A stretch of DNA of 64,000 nt from Blastococcus sp. PRF04-17 (lineage in GTDB: Bacteria; Actinomycetota; Actinomycetes; Mycobacteriales; Geodermatophilaceae): assembly GCF_023016265.1 (NCBI RefSeq), contig NZ_CP095412.1, positions 1,302,001 through 1,366,000 of the forward strand, in the 5' to 3' direction. The notes beneath the pieces were generated by a model that was given only the letters and a program-made list of their open reading frames with translations, searched no databases and had not been told where the DNA came from. A program made the position numbers and the translations under genes. How positions within the stretch are numbered: position 1 is the first letter of the stretch; each line of letters opens with the position of its first letter. This document shows positions 35,610 to 45,700 of the stretch, piece by piece.

Positions 35610-37967
35610 TCAGGTGCCGGTGATGTGCTCAGGTCGGATCGGCACCCGGCGCAACGGCTTGCCGGTCGCGGCGCGGATCGCCGCGGCCACCGCCGGGCCC
35701 GACGAGATGGTCGGCGGCTCGCCCACCCCGCGGACGCCGTAGGGCGCGTGCGGGTCGCCGTATTCGAGCACCTTCACCTGCATCGGCGGCATGTCGAGGA
35801 TCGTCGGGATCAGGTAGTCGGTGAACGACGGGTTCCGCACGTGGCCGTCGGTCACCACGATCTCCTCCATCAGCGCCAGGCCCATGCCCTGCGCCGACCC
35901 GCCGTGGATCTGGCCGACGACCGCGTCCGGGTTGATCGCCTTGCCGACGTCCTGCGCGGTGTCCAGCGCGATGACCTTCACCAGGCCCAGCTCGACGTCG
36001 ACGTCGACCACCGCCCGGTGCGCGGAGAAGGCGAACTGCACGTGCGCGTCGCCCTGGCCGGTCTCCGGGTCGATCGCGTGGGTGGGCCGGTGCCGCCACT
36101 CGACGGTCTCCTCGACGGCGTCGTCCCCCAGCACCTCGCCCAGCCCGGTGAGCACCTCCCCCGAGAGGCCGACGATCTTCTCGCCGTCCAGGCGGAGGTC
36201 CCCGGCGGGCCGGCCCAGCAGGCCGGCCGCCCGCTCGAGGACGACGGCGCGGACCGCTTCGCAGGCCGCCTTCACCGCTCCGCCGGTGACGTACGTCTGC
36301 CGGGACGCCGACGTCGACCCGCCCGAGCCCACCGCGGTGTTCTTCGGGTGGACGACGACCCGCTCCACGCCGAGCTCCGTGCGGCAGATCTGCTGCTCGA
36401 CGGTGATCAGGCCCTGGCCGACCTCGGCGGCCGCGGTGTGCACGGTCGCGACCGCCTCGCCGCCGGTCATCTCCAACCGCACCCGCGCGGTCGAGTAGTC
36501 GTCGAACCCCTCGGAGAAGCCGATGTTCTTGTAGGTCACCGCGTACCCGACGCCGCGCACGACGCCCTCCCCGTGCGTGGTGTTGCCGACCGCTCCGGGC
36601 AGCGAGCGGAGATCGGACTCGGCGGAGCGCTCCGGAGGCATCGGCAGGTCGGCGACGATCTGCAGCAGCTCGGCGACCGGCGCGGCCGAGTCGATGACCT
36701 GCCCGGTGATGTTGCGGTCGCCTTCCTGCATGCCGTTCCGCTGCCGGATCGCCACGCGGTCCAGGCCGACCGCGTCGGCGAGCTCGTCCATCAGCGCCTC
36801 GTGGGCGAAGGCCGCCTGCACGCAGCCGAACCCGCGCATCGCCCCGCACGGCGGATTGTTGGTGAACACCCCGTAGGCGTCGACCGACACGTTCGGGATG
36901 CGGTACGGACCGAGCCCCAGCGTGCCGGCGTTGCCGACCACCGCCGCGGTCGACGACGCGTACGCCCCGCCGTCGAGCACCGTCCGAGCGCGCGCGTAGA
37001 CGAGGGTGCCGTCGCGCTCGGCGCCGAACTCGTAGGTCATGGACGCCGGGTGCCGGTGCACGTGGCCGAAGAACGACTCCTCGCGGTTGTAGGACATCTT
37101 CACCGGCCGGTTGGTCCGCAGCGCCAGGAGGCAGGCGTGGACGTGGACCGAGAGGTCCTCGCGCCCGCCGAACGCGCCGCCGACCCCGGACAGGTGCAGC
37201 CGCACCCGCTCGGGCTCCATGCCCAGCGCGAGGCAGATCTGCCGCTGGTCGACGTGCAGCCACTGGGTCGCGACGTAGAGGTCGACCCCGCCGTCCTCGG
37301 CCGGGACGGCGAGCCCCGACTCCGGGCCCAGGAACGCCTGGTCCTGCATGCCGACCTCGAAGTCCAGCGAGACCACGACCGGCGCGGTCGCCGTCTGGTC
37401 CCCCCGCCGCAGCTTCAGGTGGCGCACCAGGTTGCCGGGCCGGTGCACGGGCGGGGCGTCGGGGTCCATCGCGCGCAGCGGGTCGGTGACGGCGGGCAGC
37501 ACCTCGTAGTCGACGCGGATCCGGGCCGCGGCCCGCCGCGCGGTCTCCGGGTGGTCGGCGGCGACCAGGGCGACCGGCTCGCCCTCGTACCGGACGAACT
37601 CCGAGGCGAGGACCGGTTGGTCGGCGTGCTCGAGGCCGAACGCGTTGTCGCCCGGCACGTCGTCCGCGGTCAGGACGGTGGTCACGCCGGGAACCGTCAG
37701 CGCGTCGCTCACGTCGATGCGCCGGATGCGGGCGTGCGGGTGCGGCGAGCGCAGGGTCACGCCCCAGACCATGTCGTCGTGCCAGAGGTCGCTGGCGTAG
37801 GCGAACTCGCCGGTGACCTTGAGCGTGCCGTCGGGCCGCAGCGGGCTGTCACCCACCCGCCCGGCGGTCGGCGTCGTGGGCGCCGCCGTCCGCCTGCCCA
37901 CCGAGGTGCCAGAACCGCGGTTCCGGTCGCTCGCGGAGGGGCCAGAACCGCGGTTTCGGCTGCTCAT
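35610..37967 (-). CDS. Xanthine dehydrogenase family, molybdenum-binding subunit
   Basis: The large subunit of a molybdenum hydroxylase. The 785-residue protein has the N-terminal domain (TLKVTGEFAYASDLWHDDMVW) and Mo-pyranopterin contacts GVGGAFGGRED, PCGAMRGFGC and GSGGSTSASRQTYV. The catalytic Glu is in YGVRGVGEPPT near the end. The AYRCSFR loop of CO dehydrogenase is absent, so it is not a CoxL; a purine or other N-heterocycle substrate is likely. ATG at 37967 overlaps the stop of the 2Fe-2S gene (ATGA). The first 22 residues are encoded by a copy of the AACCGCGGTT repeat; GTG at 37901 is the alternative start. Confidence 0.9.
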   Translation of the reverse strand: MSSRNRGSGPSASDRNRGSGTSVGRRTAAPTTPTAGRVGDSPLRPDGTLKVTGEFAYASDLWHDDMVWGVTLRSPHPHARIRRIDVSDALTVPGVTTVLTADDVPGDNAFGLEHADQPVLASEFVRYEGEPVALVAADHPETARRAAARIRVDYEVLPAVTDPLRAMDPDAPPVHRPGNLVRHLKLRRGDQTATAPVVVSLDFEVGMQDQAFLGPESGLAVPAEDGGVDLYVATQWLHVDQRQICLALGMEPERVRLHLSGVGGAFGGREDLSVHVHACLLALRTNRPVKMSYNREESFFGHVHRHPASMTYEFGAERDGTLVYARARTVLDGGAYASSTAAVVGNAGTLGLGPYRIPNVSVDAYGVFTNNPPCGAMRGFGCVQAAFAHEALMDELADAVGLDRVAIRQRNGMQEGDRNITGQVIDSAAPVAELLQIVADLPMPPERSAESDLRSLPGAVGNTTHGEGVVRGVGYAVTYKNIGFSEGFDDYSTARVRLEMTGGEAVATVHTAAAEVGQGLITVEQQICRTELGVERVVVHPKNTAVGSGGSTSASRQTYVTGGAVKAACEAVRAVVLERAAGLLGRPAGDLRLDGEKIVGLSGEVLTGLGEVLGDDAVEETVEWRHRPTHAIDPETGQGDAHVQFAFSAHRAVVDVDVELGLVKVIALDTAQDVGKAINPDAVVGQIHGGSAQGMGLALMEEIVVTDGHVRNPSFTDYLIPTILDMPPMQVKVLEYGDPHAPYGVRGVGEPPTISSGPAVAAAIRAATGKPLRRVPIRPEHITGT
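37907..37959. repeat. AACCGCGGTT-family repeat at the start of the large-subunit gene
   Basis: Two direct copies of CCAGAACCGCGGTT lie 33 bp apart (37907-37926 and 37940-37959 with flanks). Unlike the other two loci this one is not a large palindrome. On the minus strand the copies encode the pentapeptide N-R-G-S-G twice, 11 codons apart, in frame with the dehydrogenase. Confidence 0.8.
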
Positions 37968-38434
37968 GACCGGGCCTGCCGGTCGGCGGCCAGCCGGACC
38001 GCGTCGAGGATCTTCTCGTAGCCGGTGCAGCGGCACAGATTGCCGGCCAGCGCCTCGCGGATCTCCAGGTCCGAGGGGTGCGGGACCCGGGCGAGCAGGT
38101 CGTGCGCGGCGATCAGCAGCCCGGGCGTGCAGAAGCCGCACTGGACGGCGCCGCACTCCACGAACGCCTCCTGGACCGGGTGGAGCCGGTCGCCGTCGGC
38201 GAGGCCCTCGACGGTGCGCACCTCACGGCCCTGCGCCTGCCCGGCCGCGACGAGGCAGGCGCACACCGGCTCGCCGTCCAGGTAGACCGTGCAGGAACCG
38301 CACTCCCCCTGCTCGCAAGCGTTCTTGGAGCCGGGCAGCCCCATGCGCTCGCGGAGCACGTAGAGCAGGCTCTCGCCCGGCCAGACGTCGTCCACCTCGT
38401 GCTCGGTGCCGTTGACGGTGGTGGTGATGCGCAT
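37964..38434 (-). CDS. Molybdenum hydroxylase 2Fe-2S subunit
   Basis: The small subunit carrying two [2Fe-2S] clusters. The 156-residue protein has the plant-type ferredoxin cluster [21 protein letters not shown] and the second cluster [11 protein letters not shown] with [11 protein letters not shown]. It passes electrons between the molybdenum centre and FAD. It is in the middle of the operon: the FAD gene lies 1 bp upstream and the large-subunit gene overlaps by 4 bp. Confidence 0.96.
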   Translation of the reverse strand: MRITTTVNGTEHEVDDVWPGESLLYVLRERMGLPGSKNACEQGECGSCTVYLDGEPVCACLVAAGQAQGREVRTVEGLADGDRLHPVQEAFVECGAVQCGFCTPGLLIAAHDLLARVPHPSDLEIREALAGNLCRCTGYEKILDAVRLAADRQARS

Positions 38435-38435
38435 G

Positions 38436-39308
38436 TCAAGCCGCCTTCCTCAGGTCGTTCCAGGCCCAGGTGGCGGCGCGCCGCGCCATCACCGACAGGG
38501 AGTGCCGTCGGTAGGCGGCACTCCCGCGGACGTCGTCGATGGGGGACGCCGCCTCGGCCACGCGCTCCCCGAAGGCGCGAGCCAGGGCCTCGGGCAGCTC
38601 GCCGCGCGACTCCCAGAGCCCGGCGGCCTCGAGCTCGCCGGCGAGGAAGGTCTCGGCCTCGGGAGCGCGGTGGGGCGTGGGTGCGGCCGAGCCGATGCCG
38701 GTGCCGACCGCCTTCCGGTCGGGGTGCAGTGCGCAGGCGAAGGCCGACACCGCGATGACCATGGCGTTGCGCGTGCCGACCTTGCAGAACTGCTGCGGAC
38801 CGGCGGCCGGCGGGACCAGCACGGCGGCGATCAGCTCGTCGGGCTCGAGCGCGTTCCGCTTCACGCCGGTGTAGAACTCCGCGGCCGGGATCCGGCGGAT
38901 GCCCCGCGCCGCCGAATCCACCTCCACGACGGCCTCTGCCGCCAGCAGCGGCGGATGGGCGTCACCGGCCGGTGACGCCGAGCCGAGGTTGCCCCCGACC
39001 GTGCCTCGCACGCGGATCTGCGGCGAGCCCACCGTGCGCGACGCCATGGCCAGGCCGGGCAGCCGGTCGCCGAGCTCGTCGATGATCCGGGCGTAGGTCA
39101 CGCCGGCGCCGAGGCGGATCGCGCCGTCCTCGGCCGTCCACTCCCGCAGCTGCGGCACCCGCCCGAGGTCGAGCAGCGCGCCGGGCCGGCGCCGGTCGAA
39201 GTTGAGCTCGACCATGACGTCCGTGCCGCCGGCGATGGGCAGCGCGTCGGGGCGCTCCGCCCGGATCGCGAGGGCCTCCTCCCACGAGGCCGGTTGCAGG
39301 TAGTCCAT
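38436..39308 (-). CDS. Molybdenum hydroxylase FAD-binding subunit
   Basis: The medium subunit, 290 residues, starting MDYLQPASWEEAL. FAD-binding motifs are PIAGGTDVMVELN near residue 27 and TVGGNLGSASPAGD near 105, followed by the C-terminal CO-dehydrogenase flavoprotein domain. It is the first gene of the order FAD - 2Fe-2S - Mo on the minus strand. No regulator or maturation factor (XdhC type) lies adjacent, so the substrate cannot be inferred from context. Confidence 0.94.
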   Translation of the reverse strand: MDYLQPASWEEALAIRAERPDALPIAGGTDVMVELNFDRRRPGALLDLGRVPQLREWTAEDGAIRLGAGVTYARIIDELGDRLPGLAMASRTVGSPQIRVRGTVGGNLGSASPAGDAHPPLLAAEAVVEVDSAARGIRRIPAAEFYTGVKRNALEPDELIAAVLVPPAAGPQQFCKVGTRNAMVIAVSAFACALHPDRKAVGTGIGSAAPTPHRAPEAETFLAGELEAAGLWESRGELPEALARAFGERVAEAASPIDDVRGSAAYRRHSLSVMARRAATWAWNDLRKAA

Positions 39309-39392
39309 GTGACGCAGACAACAGCCCGGAACGTCCCGTGGCAAGGGCGCCACGACCAGCGTGTCCGGACTGCGATCACCGGCCTGAGCAGG

Positions 39393-40235
39393 TCACTCCG
39401 TCCGCTTGGCCACCGCCCGGGCGGCCAGCGACCGGAGGCGGCCGGTCGACCGCGACAGCACCGCGTCCAGGAGGCGGTTGACCGGGGTCACCTCACCGAG
39501 CCGGGCGAGGCCCGCCCACCGGGGGACGGCGACGGTCCGGGAACGCGGCGACGAGAGGCAGCCGGCGATCTGCTCGGCCACGCGCTCGGGCCGGATCCCC
39601 CGGGACAGCCGGCCGGCCGCGTCGGCGTCGTCCCGGGGCGGGGAGCCGTGGCCGCGGGCCAGCCACTCGGTCGAGACGAAGAACGGGTTCACCGAGTGCA
39701 CCCGGATGCCGCGGGCGCTCACCTCCCGGCGCAGCCCCTTCAGGAACCCGTCCAGGCCCGCCTTGGTGGCGGAGTAGACCGTGAGCGGCGGCACCTGTGC
39801 CCAGGCCGCGACCGACGAGACGGCGACCACGTCGGCCCGGCCGTGCGCGGTGGCCGCGGCCAGCAGGTGCGGCAGGGCCAGCCGGGTCAGCTCGATGACA
39901 CCGGTCAGATTCAGGGCGACGATGCCCTCGACCGCCTCGCCCGGCGTGTCCTCGAGCAGGCCGGCCCACCCCAGCCCCGCGTTGTGGACGACCGCGTCGA
40001 GCCGGCCGTGCTCCTCGAGCACCGCCTCGACCAGCCGGGCGCGGTCGGCGGCGTCGGCGACGTCGGCGACCACCCCGGTGACGCCTGCCAGCCCGCCCAC
40101 CGCCTCGTCGAGCCGTTCCCCGTTGCGGGCGCAGGTGACGACGCGGACACCGGCCGCCGACAGACGGAGGACGGTGGCCCGGCCGATGCCGGCGCTGCCG
40201 CCGGTGACCAGGACGACTCGATTCCTCGGATCCAC
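39393..40235 (-). CDS. Short-chain dehydrogenase/reductase
   Basis: A 280-residue classical SDR. The cofactor motif is VLVTGGSAGIGRA, then NAG in VVHNAGLGWAG, catalytic Ser in AVSSVAAWA and YxxxK in VYSATKAGL. A C-terminal extension (RWAGLARLGEVTPVNRLLD) is hydrophobic, as in membrane-associated actinobacterial SDRs. GTG at 40235 places the Rossmann motif at residue 8; ATG at 40262 would add nine residues. A TAGGAC box 7 nt before 40235 favours the shorter form. Confidence 0.85.
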   Translation of the reverse strand: MDPRNRVVLVTGGSAGIGRATVLRLSAAGVRVVTCARNGERLDEAVGGLAGVTGVVADVADAADRARLVEAVLEEHGRLDAVVHNAGLGWAGLLEDTPGEAVEGIVALNLTGVIELTRLALPHLLAAATAHGRADVVAVSSVAAWAQVPPLTVYSATKAGLDGFLKGLRREVSARGIRVHSVNPFFVSTEWLARGHGSPPRDDADAAGRLSRGIRPERVAEQIAGCLSSPRSRTVAVPRWAGLARLGEVTPVNRLLDAVLSRSTGRLRSLAARAVAKRTE

Positions 40236-40311
40236 GAGGTCTGTCCTACCCACGGGGGACATCACATGCGGGCGGCGCATCGAATTGCGGGCGGTGGGCA
40301 TGATCGGGGCC

Positions 40312-41310
40312 ATGCGCCTGCCCGAGCCCCGTGGTCCCCTCAGCGAGGCCCTGGTCCACGACCTGGCCACCGGCACCACCCTCTCGGCCACCACGATCGA
40401 GCGTGCCGACCGCGTCGCGGCGCTCACCGACGACGACCTCCAGCTCAGTCTGGCGATCTGCTACGAGCTGCACTACCGCGGCTTCGACGACGTGTCCGAC
40501 GCCTGGGAGTGGGATCCCCAGCTGCTCGGGGTCCGCGCGGGTCTGGAGAAGCGGCACCTGGCGGCGCTGCGGGAGCGCGTCGGACCGCTCGGGGTGACCG
40601 ACGAGCCGATCGACCGGCAGCTCACCGCGCTGATCGCCGCCGACGACGGGCCGTCGCTGTCGTCGTACATGGCCAAGCAGGGCACGGTCGAGCAGTGGCG
40701 CGAGTACCTCACGCTGCGCTCGGTGTACCACCTCAAGGAGGGCGACCCGCACAGCTTCGCCATCCCGCGGCTGTCGGGCCGCACCAAGTCGGCCATGGTC
40801 GAGATCCAGGCCGACGAGTACGGCGGCGGGACGGCGGAGCGCATGCACAGCACGCTGTTCGCCGGGATGATGCGCGCCCTCGACCTCGACTCCACCTACG
40901 GGGCCCTCTGGGACGACGCCCCGGCCGCGGCCTTCGCGTCGGTGAACACGATGTCGCTGTTCGGGCTGCACCGGCGCTGGCGCGGTGCCGCGCTCGGTCA
41001 CCTCGCCTGCGTGGAGATGACGTCGTCCGAGCCGAGCCGCCGCTACTCGGCGGGCCTGCGCCGACTGGGCTTCGACGAGCGAGTCACGGTCTTCTACGAC
41101 GAGCACGTCGAGGCCGACGCGGTGCACGAGCAGATCGCCTCGGTGGACATGTGCGGCTCCCTGGTCGCCGAGGAGCCGGAGCTCGCCGCCGACGTCCTGT
41201 TCGGAGCCGCCTGCTCGCTGGCCATGGACGGCGTCGCCGCGCAGCACCTGCTCGGCGCCTGGGAGTGCGGCCGCTCGGCGCTGCGGCGGGAACCGCCGCT
41301 CGCCGCCTGA
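40312..41310 (+). CDS. Haem-oxygenase-like iron-containing redox protein
   Basis: A 332-residue all-helical protein of the iron-containing redox enzyme family (haem-oxygenase-like, PF14518). Candidate metal residues are in LEKRHLAAL, in EIQADEYGGGTAERMHSTLF (Glu, Asp, His), and in a late FYDEHVEADAVHEQIA (Glu, His). Members of this superfamily are diiron or dimanganese oxidases in specialised metabolism. It is divergent from the SDR gene. ATG at 40312 is used; ATG at 40300 is in frame and possible. The true reaction is unknown. Confidence 0.8.
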   Translation: MRLPEPRGPLSEALVHDLATGTTLSATTIERADRVAALTDDDLQLSLAICYELHYRGFDDVSDAWEWDPQLLGVRAGLEKRHLAALRERVGPLGVTDEPIDRQLTALIAADDGPSLSSYMAKQGTVEQWREYLTLRSVYHLKEGDPHSFAIPRLSGRTKSAMVEIQADEYGGGTAERMHSTLFAGMMRALDLDSTYGALWDDAPAAAFASVNTMSLFGLHRRWRGAALGHLACVEMTSSEPSRRYSAGLRRLGFDERVTVFYDEHVEADAVHEQIASVDMCGSLVAEEPELAADVLFGAACSLAMDGVAAQHLLGAWECGRSALRREPPLAA

Positions 41311-41320
41311 CGCGCCGGGA

Positions 41321-42211
41321 TCAGGCGCCTGCGGGCTGCTCCTCCGTGACTCCGGTCCGGGTGGAGCGGGTGATCGCCCAACCGAAGACCGCGGCAGCCG
41401 GGAACATGATCACGCTGTACACGGCCGCGGGGACGGCGAGCTCGACGCTGCCCAGCACGCTGATCGCGATGGCGATCGCGAGGGTGCCGTTGTGCACCCC
41501 GATCTCGAACGCGCTCGCGAGCGCCTGCTTGTGGGTGACACCCAGCGCCCGCGGGACGAGGAAGCCCAGGGTCAGGCTGGCCAGGCAGAACAGCAGCGCC
41601 GGCAGCCCGACGTCGCTGAGGTAGTCGACCACGTCCTCGCGCTCGGCGATGATCGTGCCGACGATGACCAGCGCCAGCACGACCGCCGAGGCGATGCGCA
41701 CCGGCTTGTCCATGCGGTCGGCGAACGCCGTCGCCCGCTGCCGCACGAACATGCCGAGCGCGACCGGCACCAGCACGATCGCGAACACCTGCAGCGTCTT
41801 GCCGAACTGCAGACCGAGGCTGCCGCTGTCGGCAGGCTCGAAGTAGGCGATGGCGAGGTTGGTGATCACCGGCAGGGTGACCACGGCGATCAGCGAGTTC
41901 ACCGCGGTCAGGGAGATGTTGAGGGCGACGTCGCCGCGGTAGAGGTGGCTGAAGAGGTTGGCGGTCGTACCGCCCGGAGAGGCCGCGAGGAGCATGAGTC
42001 CGACCGCCAGCAGCGGGGGCAGGTCGAAGGCGATCACCAGGCCGAAGCAGATCGCCGGCAGCACCAGCAGCTGCAGGACCAGGGCGATCACGACCGCCTT
42101 CGGCTGCCGCCCGACGCGGGCGAAGTCGGCGAGCGTCAGGGACAGGCCCAGCCCGAACATCACGAGGGCGAGCGCGAGCGGCAGCAGGACGGTGGTGAGC
42201 GCGGAATCCAT
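41321..42211 (-). CDS. Bile acid:sodium symporter (BASS) family transporter
   Basis: A 296-residue membrane protein with about nine helices. The sodium-binding motifs LLAASPGGTTANLFSHLYRG and FEIGVHNGTLAIAIA (the ExxxxN crossover) are intact. Bacterial BASS proteins carry organic anions such as pyruvate, pantothenate or 2-keto acids, not necessarily bile acids. GGAGG lies 5 nt before the ATG. It converges on the haem-oxygenase-like gene with 10 bp between stops. Confidence 0.92.
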   Translation of the reverse strand: MDSALTTVLLPLALALVMFGLGLSLTLADFARVGRQPKAVVIALVLQLLVLPAICFGLVIAFDLPPLLAVGLMLLAASPGGTTANLFSHLYRGDVALNISLTAVNSLIAVVTLPVITNLAIAYFEPADSGSLGLQFGKTLQVFAIVLVPVALGMFVRQRATAFADRMDKPVRIASAVVLALVIVGTIIAEREDVVDYLSDVGLPALLFCLASLTLGFLVPRALGVTHKQALASAFEIGVHNGTLAIAIAISVLGSVELAVPAAVYSVIMFPAAAVFGWAITRSTRTGVTEEQPAGA

Positions 42212-42329
42212 GCGGCCCTCCGGGTCGGGCGCCGGTCGCTCCTGGCGCGCGTCCGGTCAGGAGTGCATGGTGACGCATCCAGGCCCGTTCCCGCAGGTAC
42301 GGCACACGCGAGGGTGAACCGGCGGGACG

Positions 42330-42686
42330 TCAGGCGCCCGGACGGCGCGTCTCCCGAACGATCTGGGCGGCGGGCCGGGGGCGGCTCGGCGCGCTGGGCG
42401 CCGAGAATCCCGATCGCTTGTGCGCGCCGTCGCAGAACGGCTTGATGCCCGACTTGCCGCACCGGCACAGCGCGATCGTCGACCGGCCGGGGTCGATCTC
42501 GACGCCGTCCTGGTCCACCAGCCGGAAATCGCCCCGGACGAGCAGCGGACCGTCGCGGTAGGGCGTGATGGTCGCGCCGGAGCCGAGGCCGGCGGTCTGC
42601 GCCCCGAGGGCGGCCTCGACCTCCGGATCCTGTCCGTCGTCGGGCAGGTCCGGTTCGGCAGGCAGCGCTCGCGACACGTCGTCCAC
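42330..42686 (-). CDS. CDGSH iron-sulfur domain protein
   Basis: A protein of about 118 residues. The C-terminal domain has the complete CxCGKSGxKPFCDGxH ligand set (three Cys, one His) for a labile [2Fe-2S] cluster. The N-terminal half (ITPYRDGPLLVRGDFRLVDQ) is the small beta domain often fused in actinobacterial CDGSH proteins. GTG at 42686 is the likeliest start, but the 5' end is uncertain because the frame stays open upstream. Its redox role is unknown. Confidence 0.8.
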   Translation of the reverse strand: MDDVSRALPAEPDLPDDGQDPEVEAALGAQTAGLGSGATITPYRDGPLLVRGDFRLVDQDGVEIDPGRSTIALCRCGKSGIKPFCDGAHKRSGFSAPSAPSRPRPAAQIVRETRRPGA

Positions 42687-42765
42687 ACTGCCCGGTGGGC
42701 GGTCCCGCCACACCCGCCGGACGCCGCACGGCCCCGGACGGGTGAGGGGGCCGGCCGCGTACCCG

Positions 42766-45700
42766 TCAGGGCGTGGGGTGGCCGTAGAACACCTCGTCGA
42801 CCACCGACCGGGCGCGCCGGGTGATCCGTCGGTAGTCGTCGAGGAACTGCCCGGGGTCCTGATCAGGGCCGTAGCCGCAGGCCCGCGCGACCCCGACCAG
42901 CTCGGTGCCCGGCCGCGGGAGCTGGTCGCTCGGCCGCCCGCGGACCAGGAAGATCGCGTTGCGCGCACGGGTCGCCAGCTCCCAGGCCGACCGCAGGGCG
43001 TCGACGTGGGCGGCGTCCAGCAGACCGGCGTCGCCGAGGGCGTGCAGTGCCTCGACGGTCGCGGACGCGCGCAGCACCGGCGTCCGCGACGCGTGCTCGA
43101 GCTGGAGGAGCTGGACGGTCCACTCGACGTCGGCCAGCCCGCCCCTGCCGAGCTTGGTGTGCGTCGCCGGGTCCGCGCCCCGCGGCAGCCGCTCGCGTTC
43201 GACCCGGGCCTTGATCCGGCGGATCTCCGCGACCTGCCCGTCGGTGAGTCCGTCGGCCGGGTAGCGGAGCGGGTCGATCAGCGCGACGAAGTCGGCCCCC
43301 AGCTGCTCGTTCCCGGCGACCGGCACCGCGCGCAGCAGCGCCTGCACCTCCCAGACGTCGACCCACCGCGCGTAGTACTCGCGGAACGCGTCGAGGCTGC
43401 GCGAGAGGGCGCCCTTCTTGCCCTCGGGGCGCAGGTCCGCGTCGATCTCGAACGCCGGGTCGGGCGCCGGCTCGCCGAGCAGCCGCCGCAGCGTGTGCGC
43501 GATCGCGTTGCCCGCCGCGGCGGCCCTGGACTCGTCGGCGCCTGCCCGCGGCCGGTGCACGAACAGGACGTCCGCGTCGGAACCGAAGCCCATCTCGCCA
43601 CCACCGAGGCGGCCCATGCCGATGACGGCCACGTCGGCAGGTACGTCGGCCACGTCGAGACCGGCCTCGATCGCGTACGCCCGCTCCGCGACGTCCAGGC
43701 CGACCTGGAGCGTGGCGACGGCGATGTCGGTGAGCGCACGTCCCAGCCGGACGACGTCCAGCCGGCCCAGCAGGTCCGCGCAGGCCACCCGCAGGAGCTC
43801 CTGCCGCCGCAGCCCGCGGAGCACCTGGATGCCGGCTTGCGGATCGGGTGCCCGGCCGGCGGCCTGCCGCCACGCGCCGGCGAGGGTGCGGGCACTGCGC
43901 GGCTCCAGTTCCGCGTCGTCGGCGAGCAGCCGCAGCGCCTCGGGGGTGCGGGTGAGCAGTGCGGCGACGTACTGGCTCGAGCCGAGGAGCTGCGCCAGCC
44001 GCTCGGTGACCTGGCCCTCGTCACGGAGCAGCCGCAGGAACCACTGATTGCCGCCCAGTGCCTCGCTGACCTGCCGGTAGGCCAGCACACCGGCGTCGGG
44101 GTTGGGGCAGGAGGCGAAGGTCTGCAGCAGCACCGGCAGCAGGTACTTCTGCATGGACGCCGAGCGGGACACGCCGGTGGTCAGCGCTCCGAGGTGGCGG
44201 AGGGCACCCTCCGGGTCGACGAAGCCGAGCGCCCGCAGCCAGTCGCCGGCCGCCTTCGAGTTCAGCTGCAGGTGCTCCCCCGGCACGCGTGCCACGGCGG
44301 AGAGCAACGGGCGGTAGAAGAGCTTCTCGTGCAGCCGCCGGACCTCCCGGGTGTGCAGGCTCAGCTCGGCGTCCAGGACGTCGACGGCCTCGCCCCGGTG
44401 GTCGGGCTTGTAGCCCAGCGACCGGGCGAGCCAGCGCAGCTGCTGCTCGTCGGTGGGCAGCAGGTGGGTGCGGCGGAGGCGCAGCAGTTGCAGCCGGTGC
44501 TCGACGGTGCGGAGGAACCGGTACGAGGCGATCAGTGTCGCGGCGTCCTCCCGTCCGACGTAGCCGCCGGCCGACAGGGCCTGCAGTGCCGGCAGCGTGC
44601 CGCCCAGCCGCAGCGACGGATCGGCCCGGCCGTGCACCATCTGCAGCAGCTGGACGGCGAACTCGACGTCGCGCAGGCCGCCGCGGCCGAGCTTGAGTTC
44701 CCGGTCGGCCTGCGCGGGCGGGATGTGCGCCTCGACCCGGCGGCGCATGGCCTGCACCTCGGCGACGAACCCGGGCCGGTCCCCCGCCGTCCAGACCATC
44801 GGCCACAGCGCGTCGACGTAGGCCCGACCGAGATCGGGGTCGCCGGCGACCGGCCGCATCTTCAGCAGGGCCTGGAACTCCCACGTGTCCGCCCACTGCC
44901 GGTAGTAGGCCTCGTGCCCGGCGACGGTCCGCACGAGTGCGCCCGCCTTGCCCTCCGGCCGGAGCGCGGCGTCGACCTCCCAGGCGGCCGCGTGGCAGAT
45001 CCGCATGAGCGAGCTGGCCACCTTCGACGCGCTCGCCAGGGCCGGCGCCTCCGGGTCGCTGGGGTCGACCGGCTCCCCCACGAAGACGACGTCCACGTCG
45101 CTGACGTAGTTGAGCTCGCGGCCACCGGTCTTGCCCAGCGCGATCACCGCCAGCCGGCACGCCGCGGCGTTCGCCGGCTGCTCGGCGACCGCCAGCGCCA
45201 TGCCTGCGGTGAGCACCGCGGCGGCGATGTCGGCGAGTTCGGCGGCCACGGCGTCGGCGGGGAGGCCGTCACCCAGATCGCGCCCGGCCAGCGAGAGGAT
45301 CGCCCGGCGGTACGCCTCGCGCAGGGCGCCGATGCGCTGCGGCGTGGCGTCGGGCGCCGCCTTGCCGAGGCGCAGGCCCCACGGCGGATCGTCGGGGTCG
45401 GCGCCGACCGCGGTCAGCATGTCGCGGCGCAGCTCCTCGGCGCTGGGCCCGTCGGTGCCGCGGGCGTTGCCGTCGCCGTCGTCGTCCAGCACCGTCCAGT
45501 CGCCGGGGTGGGCGGCCAGGTGGTCGGCCAGACCGGAGCTGGCGCCGAGCACCGCCAGCAGCCGGCTGCGCAGCAGACCCGATCCGCGCAGGCCCGCGAG
45601 CAGTGCGGCGGCGGCTGCGCCGGAGGCATCCGAGGCGTCCAGCGCCTCGACCAGGCGGTGCAGCGAGCGGACGGCGAGGTCGGGGTCCCCCGCCCGGGCC

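Noticed and set aside
35629-37263. Second open frame within the Mo hydroxylase gene
   Set aside because: Arg/Gly-rich shadow; the other frame shows all dehydrogenase motifs.
35610-39308. CO dehydrogenase (coxMSL)
   Set aside because: Subunit order fits, but the large subunit lacks the AYRCSFR-type active-site loop and has a xanthine-dehydrogenase-like MRGFG instead.
42769-43000. Large open frames on the plus strand opposite glnE
   Set aside because: Antisense shadows; both GlnE catalytic domains are intact on the minus strand.
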